Of a stretch of 64,000 bases of DNA, positions 12,101-24,100 are shown piece by piece. A program made the translations under genes and the position numbers. A model generated the notes under the pieces. The model was not told the DNA's origin, did not search any database, and saw nothing but the letters and a program-made list of their open reading frames with translations. Every line of letters begins with the position of its first letter. Within the stretch, counting starts at the first letter, position 1. The stretch comes from Scilla litardierei. Lineage: Eukaryota > Streptophyta > Magnoliopsida > Asparagales > Asparagaceae. The stretch is from positions 129,556,648 through 129,620,647 of the forward strand of contig CM061136.1 of assembly GCA_030789695.1 (NCBI GenBank), read 5' to 3'.

Positions 12101-15100
12101 GAATGAGCATGGAGCACATGCAAAATTCTGTTAGAAATTGGAGCAAATCTAATAACACCAATGAGGGCTCAAGATCAAAAAAACAAGAAATTAGAGTTTC
12201 ATTAGGATTTTCGTTGGGGTTTTAATTCAGTTTAATATTTTGATTTTTGAGTCATTTTATGTCTCTTTTATTTGAGATTTTTGGTATTTCTCTTTTATAT
12301 CTTTTTAAGTTTCATTTTGACGAAGAATCTTTTATTTTATTCTTGAGTTTGAGTTTATTAGAAGTTCTCTTTTTATTTAGTTTCTTTTATTAGAGTTTAA
12401 GTCTGTTTAAGATTTTAATTTGAGTCTTTTTTGTAGCTTTAATTATAAAAGGTAAAAAAAATTAGAATTCGAGAGACAATTTCCTTGGAAGTAGATTTTG
12501 CTTTTTATATAAATGCATGTATACCTTCTTTGTAAGAAGAAAAAGAAAAATAAAGATAATTTAATTTGTAAACTTTGTGTTTGCGAAACTATTGAAATCT
12601 ATATGCATGCGGGGTGCGAGAGTGCGACGAATCCCTTTGGCATGATGTCTGAAGAAATCTTCAACGCGTGAGATGTTAAAATCATGATCGGCGTGAGATG
12701 TTAAAATCATGATCAATCTGATCTTCATGGTGAGAGACCTAAATATTATCTTTATCTTTATCGTTAGTTTAGAACCCTAATTTAGTTCTTTCCTAAATCC
12801 CACATCTAACCTAGATGTCAAATCCTTTCACTTTCATGTTCCCTGTCATTGAGCAAAAATCATGCATTTAGATTTTCCTGCATTAGCACATACCTTCTTA
12901 TTCTGATTTACGACATTCATGAATACTTAGGTCAACTGTTACGAGATGAAACAAGCATCAATATCTTTGTGTTTAGGTGACAAATGCTAAACTCAAACTC
13001 CTCTTATAATTTGTAATCTTGAGGTTGGCGCCTAAACTTGTTTCGACGTAGTTCCAATATTATATTTTGGTGAATAGAACAAATATATATTAGCTATTTG
13101 TGCTACTAGTTGACCGCGATACGATCCGCTTGGATCGATCAAGCAAATCAATTTAAAGGTGAAAAAATTAAAAGAGATGAATATTTTTAGGGTTTTAGAT
13201 TGAGAAAACAATGGAAAACAATTGATAAAAGCCTCTTTCGAGAGGAGACTTACTCTCCGAGCTTTTGATTGAACGGAACAAAAGCCTAAAGATCCTTCAC
13301 TAAGGATGCTCAAGAGTTTCTCAACAATCTAAGCATAAGCAAATACAATGGTGGCTAGCCCTAATAAAGAGAATGAGGGGATTTACTAATTTGGCCTAGA
13401 GCGACCAAAATACCCCCAAGGCTAATAATGACTAATTAACGCCTCCACGTCTCCTCCTGCGCACGTAAGTGATCTTGGGCGGTCTCTCCCCGTCCACCGC
13501 ACGTGGTGCGGCCTCCTCGGAGCGTGTGCCGGCTGAAGATGCGGCATGGTCCGCATCAATACCCCCGTAGAAGAGCCACCTTGTCATCAAGGTGGAAGTC
13601 TGGAAACTGCTCCCGAACAACGTCAAACGCCTCCCACGTGGCATCGCAGTCCGACAATCCCGCTCAATGTATCAATACCTCCTGCCGACGCCCCGGACGC
13701 ACCGCCCTGACGTCCAATGGCTCCATCATCACCTCCATGTCCTCTGTCAGTGTCGGTGGAAGTGTAGAGGACACCGTCTGCTCTCCAATAGCGTGGCGAA
13801 GCTGCGAAACATGAAAAACTGGATGGATCGTAGCCGTCGTGGGTAACCTCAGCCTGTATGCCATTTGGCCAATCTTGGCCTTAATCTCAAAGGGGCCAAA
13901 GAATCTGGCAGATAGCTTTTCATTCCTCCTCCTCGCCACTGATCTTTGTTTGTATGGCCGCAGCTTGAGATATACCATATCTCCCTCCTAAAAGCTCACA
14001 TCCCGTCGATGTACATCTGCCTTCGCTTTCATCACCTGCTGAGCCCGTAGCAAGTGCTTCTTCAGCTCCTCTAGCATCACATCCCTCTCCTCCATGTAAC
14101 CCTCCACCAACGAGACTAGTGTCTGTCTACTCCCGAATCGAATCAGCTCCGGTGGGTCTCTTCCATACAACACCCGGAAAGGGGTCGTCCCTGCTGCTGA
14201 ATGGTACGAAGTATTGCACTAATATTCCGCCCAGGACAACCAGCGGTACCACCGTCGCGGTGTCTCCGATGCAAAACATTGCAGATATGTCTTTATACTG
14301 CGATTAACCAGCTCTGCCTGCCCGTCTGTCTGGGGGTAATAGGTGGTATTCCTCTTCAACACTGTCCCCTGCACCCGGAACAACTCCCGCCAAAACCCGC
14401 TCAAGAACACCTGGTCCCGGTCAGACACTATCGAACCCGGAATCCCATGCAATCGTATCACCTCTCGAGTAAACGTTGTGGCCACCGAAACTGCTGTGTA
14501 CGGGTGTTTCAGCGGTATGAAATGTGCGTACTTACTCAGCCTGTCCGCCACTACGAAAATCACCGAGTACCCCTCCGACCTGAGTAACCCATCGATGAAG
14601 TCCATCGTCACCTCCTCCCACACCCGCTCAGGCAAAACCAAAGGCTGCAGCAACCCTGCATGTGCCATTGCCATGTACTTGTGACGATGGCAGACATCAC
14701 AAGCCGCCACTAAGAGGGCGATCGCCTTCCTCATCCCTTGCCAGTAAACCTCTCGGGCCATCCGCATGTAAGTCTGCTGCACCCCCGAGTGTCTCCCAAT
14801 CCTTGAACTGTGGAACTCCTGAAACAGCACTGGTATGAAGGCCGACCTCTGCGGTAAGACCAACCGTCCCTGGTACAACAGCCTGCGCCCCTCCAAAGAG
14901 TACCCCTTCGACGCCTCCCCGCCGCCCTGTAGTCGATCCCTGATCTGTCTCAACTCTGGGTCGGTCTCTGCCTCATGTAACATGGGCTCCCCGTCTAGCC
15001 ACATCGGTAACGAGAGCGCCCTCAGGTGCACTCCCTCCTCTCGTCGAGACAAGGCGTCAGCCGCCTTATTCTCCAACCCCGGCCTGTACTCAATGACAAA

Positions 15101-18100
15101 CCGGTATCCTACCAGCTTCGAAAGCCAACGCTGGTGCTCCTCAGTTACCAACCTCTGCTCAAGCAGGTACTTGAGGCTCCTCTGGTCTGTCCTGACCATG
15201 AACTCTCTCCCAAGTAGGTACGGCCGCCACTTCTGCACCGCCAACACTATCGCCACCAACTCTCTCTCGTACACCGACTTCAGTCGGGCTCTGGCAGAGA
15301 GCACATGGCTGTAGTAGGCTACGGGCCGCCCCAACTGCATCAACACCGCCCCCAATCCTACTCCTGATGCATCTGTCTCCACTACAAACACGATGCCGAA
15401 GGCAGACAGCGCCAGCACCGGGGCCGTAATCATGGCCACCTTCAAGGCCTCAAAGGCCTTGGTCGCTTCCTCCCCCCAAACGAACACATCCTTCTTCAAA
15501 AGGTCAGTAAGCGGCCGTGCAATCGTACTGTACCCCCTCACGAACTTCCGATAGTAGCCCGTAAGCCCAAGGAAACCCCGCAATGCCCTCAAAGAAGTAG
15601 GCACTGGCCAGTCCAACATGGCCTCTATCTTCGCCCTGTTCGCCGCTACTACTTCCGCCGACACCACGTGCCCAATGTACTCTATATTGCAGCTGGCCGA
15701 AGCTACACTTCTTCCGGTTCGCATACAACTGTTGCGCGTCCAGCTCCCGGAAGACTGTCTCCAAATGTCCCACATGATCCTCCATGGTCCTGCTGTAAAC
15801 CAAGATGTCGTCGAAGAAAACCAAGACGAACCTCCTCAAGTACGGCCGAAATACCTCGTTCATCAAGGCCTGGAAGGTGGAGGGAGCATTCGTCAAGCCA
15901 AAAGACATGACGAGAAACTCGTAGCGCCCCTCATGTGTGCGAAACGCCGTCTTCGGCACGTCCTCGGGCCTCATCAGGATCTGGTGATAACCCGCCTTCA
16001 AGTCGATCTTCGAGAACACAACTGCGCCATGCAGCTCATCTAGCAGCTTGTCGATCACGGGAATAGGAAATCTGTCAGCCACAGTCTCCTTGTTCAGTGC
16101 CCTGTAGTCAACGCAGAACCGTCAACTCCCGTCCTTCTTCTTCACCAACAGCACTGATGAAGAGAAAGGACTCACACTAGGCTGGATCACTCCCGCCTGC
16201 AACATCTTCCCGACCATCCTCTCAATCTCGTCCTTCTGCACATGAGGATATCGATACGGCCGCATGCTCACTGGTGATGCTCCCTCTCTCAAGACTATCG
16301 CATGCTCATGTCCCCTCACCGGTGATAGCCCCTGCGGGTCCTGAAAGACCTAAAACCGCTCCAGCATCTGCTCAACCACCTCGGGAACCTCTGCCAGCTG
16401 CTCCTGCTCAACTCCAACTGCACGGTACTCCACTAAGTACCCCTCCGAGTAATTGCCTTAAAGGCCATCAACGAAAAGCATAGGGTGGGGTCCCCGGTGA
16501 GTACCACCGTGCGGTCACCCTCCTCAAACTCCATCCTGAGACGTTTCCAGTTCACCCGCATGTCCCCCAACTTCTTCAGCCACTGCACACCCAGGATGAT
16601 ATCGACATTCTCCAACTCCAGGGGTAAGAAATCCTCCATAATCTGCACTCCTTGCAAGGTCAGACATAACCCTTGCAGAGCCCCTTGCTCTCCTCCATCT
16701 TCCCAGTCCCCAGCAAAACAGTAAACTTCTCCATGGTGCTCAACTGCAGCCCATGACGCTCCACCACTCGGCTAGAGATGAAATTGTGGGTGGCCCCACT
16801 TTCTATCAGCACTATCACCGCCATAATCATATCGCCCAACCGCCCTGACAACTTCATGGTGTGGTGCGGTGTGAACCCCACCACGGAGTTCAGGTAGACC
16901 TCCGCGAAGTCTAGGTGAGACTTCTCCTCCTCCTCGAATGGCTCCACCATGGGCTCCTCCTCGTCATCCCGACACTCCTTCTCATCCGGCACCATGGTAA
17001 TCTGTAGCAGGCGACTCGCACATCTGTGGCCAGGGGTGAACTTCTCATCGCAACGGAAACACAACCCCTTGACACGCATCTCCCTGGTCCCAACGCCTAT
17101 CTCCGTGGTTCCAGAGGGGATCGTAGTCCTCATCTGCATATTCGTCCTCAGGCTAAAAAGGTCTTCCGTCTGGTGCCAGCCCATGGGGTCCTCCTAAAGC
17201 TGTCGCAGCTGGCCGTTGTCCTCCTCGACTACCGAGATAGCCCCCCGGTCCCCGTCCTCGCCTCGGAAAAACCCCCGCGCCCTCCCGAAGGTCTCCCGCT
17301 GCTAGTCGCCCCCTGTCGGCAGCCCAAGGGGCCGGATCTGCCATCGCCGGGACCCTCAGGGGCCAAGCGGGGGCCCTGGGGTCCCGCCCGCCCCCGCCCG
17401 CCTGGGTGCGGCCCCCCAGCGGCCAATCGGGGGCCGCGCTGGGCCTCTGCCACTGCGTCAGAGCCTCGCCGCCCCCAGGCTGGGCTCACGGCCCCCCTGG
17501 GTGGTTCGCCAGGCCTGGCCGACCCCGTGGGGGTTCGCCGAGTCTGGCCGACCCTCCGAGAGGGTTCCCGGTCCCAGACGCCCCCTGCGCGCGCTTTCGT
17601 CGCTTGCCCGCTCGTCGCCGTCGCCCGGTTCCGTCGATACGACGACTTCTGATGTCCCAGCTGTTGCAAACTGCGCCGCCACCCTTGCATCTCGCGCCCT
17701 TAACTCCTGAACTTGGGATTCGAGTCATCTTCAACCTCCGCCCATGATTTCTTCCCCTTTCCCCTAACTAGGGTTTGCAAAATCTCCATGATTTTTTGTT
17801 GATTTGCTTCGCTTTTTGCATGCTTCTCTTCTTGGGCTCGGTTGTTTTCATCGATCTTCTCAAGCCGATCGCTCATCGTCTCCATCGTGGTTCCGATCTC
17901 CTTGGTGATTTCTTCATGTAGGGCTTGTAGCTTCTCCTCAATGGTGGCTCTCGTGCCTTGCGCCATTAGATCTTATGAGCTCTGATACCAATTTGATACG
18001 ATCCGCTTGGATCGATCAAGCAAATCAATTTAAAGGTGGAAAAATTAAAAGCGAGGAATATTTTTAGGGATTTAGATTGAGAGAACAATGGAAAACAATT

Positions 18101-21100
18101 GATAAAAGCCTCTTTCAAGAGGAGACTTGCTCTCCGAGCTTTTGATTGAATGGAACAAAAGCCTAAAGATCCTTCACTAACGATGCTCAAGAGTTTCTCA
18201 ACAATCTAAGCATAAGCAAATACAATGGCGACTAGCCATAATAAAGAGAATGATGGGATTTATTAATTTGGCCTAGAGCGACCAAAATACCCCTAAGGCT
18301 AATAATAATTAATTAACGCCTCCACGTCTCCTCCTGCGCACGTAAGTGATCATGGGAGGTCCCTCCCCGTCTACCGCACGTGGTTCGGCCTCCTCGGAGT
18401 GTGTGTCGGCTGAAGATGCGGCATGGTCCGCATCAGACCGCATATGCACTTAGGCTATCTGCTTAAGCAATTTTAGAACAGTAACCGCTTGGCGTAGGCC
18501 CAATTAAGCAGTTGGATGTTCTCATGCCATTTTTCTTCATTATGGTTGTAATACAAAAATAATTGGAAGCGGATCTAATATAATGTGGAGAATTAGAATT
18601 TAGTGGAAAAGGAGGTGATTAGGTTTTGTTTTTTGTTTTTGGCGATTTAGGAAAAAGCAAATATATGATTGAAGGTTTCACATCTTCGTGTTGGCTTGAC
18701 ACCGGATAAAGGCCATGCACTTTAACTCGGGACTCACACAAAAATCACATATCTTTGGTTTAAGAGGAAACAAATCTTGAAAAAAACAAATTTTACTTTA
18801 ATCGTCTGCCTACCTGCAAGAAAAGGTATACAGCCCTTTTATATCAAAGTTGGATTTAAAGGCCTAAGGAAACTAATTCTCTACTAATTAGACTTCTACA
18901 GATACTTACCTTTTATAGATAGATAAGGCACAAAAGGACTTCGCAATAAATGAAATTTTAAACACTTCTGCAAAATGCTTTGACCTTTGTAAATAAGGCT
19001 ACAAAGACACTTCAACATAAAGTAAAATTTTATAAGAATCTTTATTTTACTTGGACAAGAGGCAAATAATATTAAATTTGCGATCAGATCCTTAAATCCA
19101 AAATAATATAGCAGACGATCACGTGATCATTCCGCATCACAATGTACACCATGCATGTTGACTAGCAAAAATGTGAATATCCATGAACAATACATAATTG
19201 GGAGACGAAAATAGAATTAAGAGCAGGAGAAGTTATTTAGCCAGGAGTAGATAAACACTGCTACAATTTAGAAAACCAGATATTGACATTCTAGAATCAA
19301 AAATTCTTAGGATTCAACTAAAGCGCGGCATTTTCTCCTTATAATTGAGAGGGAAGCAAGAGTAGCAATGGATATAAAATTACTGAAAATAATGACCTAC
19401 TTGTCTCTAACGGAGGCTCCAGACATTTCTGGTGGAAACCACAATTGCAAGTCCCGTCACACAGTATGATGTCATTATCTGGAAAAGCTTCGCTTGATTT
19501 ACATTTTGCACAGAAGATCTAGCAATTGAGTTTCAAAATTTAAATATGAAAACAAAGGCATATAAAAAGTGTAAGTTCACCACTTGTAGTTTTATCAAAT
19601 CTTCTTAAATTTATACACCTTAAAATGGTACCCCATACGTACATGTTCATGAAAAACAGATCCATCTGGATACATCACAGATTCTGCAATGCTTCCTTCA
19701 GAGCTGAGCAAGTCCAACTGGCGAATTGTATCCCGAATACCAAGTTTACATTTCAGGATCTGCTTCCCAGCTCTTTGCAACTCCTTTTCTGGCTTGATTT
19801 TTTCCTTACTGTACATAAATGGCCGGTAAATAAATAAGCTTTGTGAATGTCATAAAAATTCACTCGTTGCACTCATATAGCACAGCATCATTAGACTTCA
19901 TCTGGTCATATTTATAAACTAACACGACGGCCATATTTAAATAGTAATAATCCTCCCATGACAACAAAACCCACAACAACAGCAAGTCTGTATGAAAGGA
20001 CGGAATCCCTAACATTATAGTTTAACAATATGACATGCAAACCTATTTATATTTGTCACAATTCAGAGAAGATGTGCCCGATAAATATTTGGGCTCCTAG
20101 ACAAGAAATATGATCATTTTATCTACTAAGCCTGACCATAGATGTAAGATCTAGTTTTTCTATAATTGCTATATAATAGTCTTGTGTCTAGATACTAGAG
20201 AATGAAGAAAGGCATAGCATCAGGATTCATATAGTAATGGCTAGGCTTGAACCTGAATGCAACCATTTCGGGGGAAAGGATGAAATTTAGGCAAAGTTCG
20301 GCTGGAAGATTATAGATCAAATGGTTTAGTGGCTGGGTGAGCACACAAATTTTAAGAGGACGGTGGCTGAAGTGTATGCAACTACAAGACCACAATAAAA
20401 ATATCCATAAATGCAAAGAATATTGGCGACATGTGCTTCAAATGAAGTAAAAATATAAACTTGGCTTAAATAAATGAATGGAATATAATAAAAGCTGAAG
20501 CATGGGTGTTGTTCAGACCTTACAATTTATTACAGTCTCGCAATAAAAATGTTAGGATATAATATACATATCTTCAGGGGTTTTATGTATAAAGGCATGT
20601 AAATTTATTCTATAAATAAGAATGCATGGGGAGAGGAGAACATCAACTGATTATATCCCTAGCCTTTCCCCAAATCTGCTAAAGGCTATTCACAGGCCTA
20701 CAGCATCGATTACCAGTAGATGTTCTCTCCAGTTACGAAGATGATCTTGATATCTCTGGTTACCACCCATACACCGGTTCTTGTATAAGTTGGATGTTAA
20801 GAATGTGTTTCTTAACGGTATGTTTAAAGAAAAAGTGTACATGAAGCAACCACCAGATTTTATTGCTCGGGTGGAATTAAGAAAGGTGTGCAAATTGAAA
20901 AATCATTGTATAGTCTAAAGCAATAAACAAAAGCTTGGTTTGGGTGCTTTGTAGCTTTTATGAAATGATATGACCTCGAAAGGTATCAAAGGATCATTCT
21001 GTCTTTTATCGGACCCATCAAGAAATATGAATTCTGTTAATGGTTTATGTTGATAAAACTATAATCAATATGGATGATGCTTCAGGAATTTGTAAGGACC

Positions 21101-24100
21101 GTCTATCATGCAATACTAAACAACAAACACTCTAGAGTGGGGTGAATAGTATAATGGCAATAATTGTGTAATTAAAAATTAAACTTGCAAATTCGAAATA
21201 ATAAGAGCAAGAGGAAGATAATTCACACAATCAAGCAAACGCAAACATAAGATATTTTACTCTGGTTCCTCAACTTGAGTACGTCCAGCCACACCAATAT
21301 TCATTATTATCCTACACAAGGTAGTGAATACAATCCCCACACAAGGAATATCCTACACAAGAACTCAACCAACCATACACAAGGGTTAAACTCACATACA
21401 GATTGTAACTAACTCCTACAAAAAGAATTAGGGTGACAACTCAACCAACCCTACACAAGAGTTAAACTCACACGAAGAGAGTAACTAACTCTCACAAAGA
21501 GAGTTAGGGTTTCAAGTAAAAGATGAAACAAATAGACTCTTACATATGCCTTGATGAAATGAACTTACTCAATAATGAATGCAAGACTTGGAAGAAGATC
21601 TCCAAGAGTTGAGATGTGCTTTGATTGCACTTGGAGGATTTCACTTGAGCTACCTTCAATGCATGAAGAGAAATGTGCTCTAAGAAGTGAAATTTGAGAG
21701 ATAGGAGTGGCTTTAAGATTCTTAATGATCTTCAATGTTAACCAAGTTTATCCCAGAGTTCTAATTGAACTAACAAATCTCCTATATATAGGAAGCCAAG
21801 AAAACCCAATAAAACCAAGCAAAAAGTCAAAAACGGAATTCTACAACGGCTAGAATTTGAACTGAAACATCATGGACAGGCGCCTGTACAAATGACAGGC
21901 AACTGATCAATGGCTAGATTTATCCCAACGGCTATAATTTGATCCAGGACAGGCGACTGTAGAAGACTACACAGACGCCTGTACAACTATGCAGGCGACT
22001 GTCACATGGTACGGAATGGAGCTGAGAAATGTCAACTTACGTACTTGTGCATTCAGTTGACTGATAAACAAAGTCCAAGCGCCTGAGAATTGACAGGCGA
22101 CTGTAAAATCTACATCAGTCGACTGACACACAAGATGGAGTGAAGCACATAATTGACAAGTTGCGCACGTCGGCACATAGGTGACTGCAGAACAATGTTC
22201 AGGCGCCTGATGGTTGACATGTGCCTGACAAATGTACTTCAGTCGCCTGCACCAAAAGCTCAAGATAGAGTCAATGAAATTTGACTTGAGCAAGTGCATC
22301 ACAGCCGCCTGTAGAAGGCTGGCTAGGTGCCTGGTGATCACCAGTCGTCTGTCCTGCCTTTAGAAGGCGCCCGTAGGAAAGCCAGAAACTCCAATTCGAG
22401 TTCTTGGCATGTGAAACATATTGGGTTGGATTCTATAATGATCCTAAAGTTCACTAAGATGGTAAATACATATGCATAAATGAATAAGACCATCTGATCA
22501 AGGCATTACAAATTCCTAAACTCAAAAAGAGAAAAGCAAGTAATAAGAGTTACAAGGATTACAATTTGCTTCTCTTAGAGTCTAAGTCCTCAAGCTAAGT
22601 AGCCTTGATCTCCCCATCATCTTCCAAGATTTGGCACCACTTGATGAGCTTCCTTTCATCAAATTCCAAGCTTTGGCAATGCTCCACTTGATGTCCATCC
22701 TTCATCAGGCTCTTAGTCTCCAAAATGTTATTCTTCAATAAATAAACATGAGACAAACATTGAGAGTCATTAGCAACAACATAACGTTGTGATCATCATC
22801 AAAACACTATCGGTCTAAATCACCAATACCTAACATTCTCCACTTTTTGATGATAACACACATTATGTAAAACATAAACAAATAAAGCACAATGCTAATG
22901 AGCTCCCTCTACTTATATGCACCAATTGAAAATAAATAAACCAACTAAGCTTTAAATCAATTAAGACATATAATATGTAAGGATTATAAAAACCATATAT
23001 GTATATCTCTCTCCGCATATATGTATATGAAAGATTTAGATAATCCATATCTCTCTCCCCTTGCCATTGTCAAAAAGGTGGACACAAGATACAAGAAATA
23101 ACTCTTGACATTGATTCCCTTTAATATGTGACAAACTCCCAGAGATAAAGAGATGTTTGATACCTAATTGTGAACTTAAGTGGGTATCAATCATTATCTC
23201 ATGCTCCTCCTAATTCATTGAAAAGGTCAAACTGTTGACGTATATAATCTAATATCAATTGTAAAATTCTTTACCAATCGAAAGTAATAATTGGAGCCAT
23301 GTGCCAAAATTATATCAATGCATGGATATAGAATGATCAAGCATTATTGATACAAATGATATTGCCAAGAGAAAATCTAGTATGAAAAATGTTGGCAACA
23401 TCAATGGTTTGAGTTTAAGACCACAATAACCAATAGTAAATAATGTAAGAATGTTCTCAAAAATAACCCAAAATGAGAGTTAAAATATGTTTTAATATAT
23501 TTTTAAACAAACATAACATACTAACTTCCCCATTGTCATACACATGGATCAACAAATACATGTATGACAATGAAATCTTCAAGGTCCCATTTTCATAAAA
23601 AATAATTTCAAAATAATTTCAAAATTATTAAAAACATCACACACAACAATGTGTATGCTAAGATATAGAAATGACAGCAAAATACACATACAATATGCAC
23701 ATGTGTGAGAGACCTAAACATTAGGGAACCAGACACAAGAAGAGTTTATTTCCTAATATAACCACCACATATGCACAAACAATATGAGAATGACATATGA
23801 ATGGAAAAACTAATGCTGGCAAGCAAAAATTTCATACTCCCATATAAACATACAAAACATGCAAAATTGGGAGTATGGAACACACTCACAAAAATATGGG
23901 TACAAAATGAAAACATACAAATAAAGTACCCAAGCAATGAATAACAATGTGAGTGAACTAGCAAGGTGGAAACCAAATAAAAGTGGAGTTTGGTTTCTGT
24001 ATATAGTCAAATGAAAAAATAACATTTCGAACATATGAATCTATATACGAGTTCTTATCTAACCTAGAAACATTCTTAGGAATCCACAAAAAAGTGATTT

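Larger units (their letters stand above)
9986..13116. other. Intronic interval with repeat debris
   Basis: No gene was recognised. The interval contains the foldback at 10197-10353, a possible hAT-like element at 11067-11727, and at about 12170-12640 a T-rich stretch with a TATA-like tttttatataaatgcatg that resembles an LTR promoter but has no partner. Everything lies in the 14.4-kb host intron. Confidence 0.5.
13117..18435 (-). mobile_element. Full-length decayed chromovirus-like Ty3/gypsy element, TSD GACCG
   Basis: Two 442-bp LTRs flank gag, protease, RT, RNase H, integrase and a chromodomain-like tail, all on the minus strand. GACCG at 13112-13116 is repeated at 18436-18440. The right LTR (5' for the element) is followed inward by a tRNA-Met primer site; a G-rich polypurine tract abuts the left LTR. 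The left LTR starts CG instead of TG. In-frame stops, a frameshift near 15,700 and an Asp-to-Glu change at the protease active site show that it is dead. It sits in the host gene's 14.4-kb intron, in the same orientation as the gene. Confidence 0.93.

Noticed and set aside
12170..12640. LTR of another element (TATA-like tttttatataaatg, T-rich)
   Set aside because: No second copy, primer site or target duplication was found.
14201..16043. Plus-strand frames opposite the chromovirus pol
   Set aside because: Shadows of the minus-strand integrase and RT; no domain of their own.
17026..17747. Long plus- and minus-strand frames in the GC-rich tract as proteins
   Set aside because: All are low-complexity Pro/Arg/Gly translations and several frames are open at once because stop codons are rare in GC-rich DNA.
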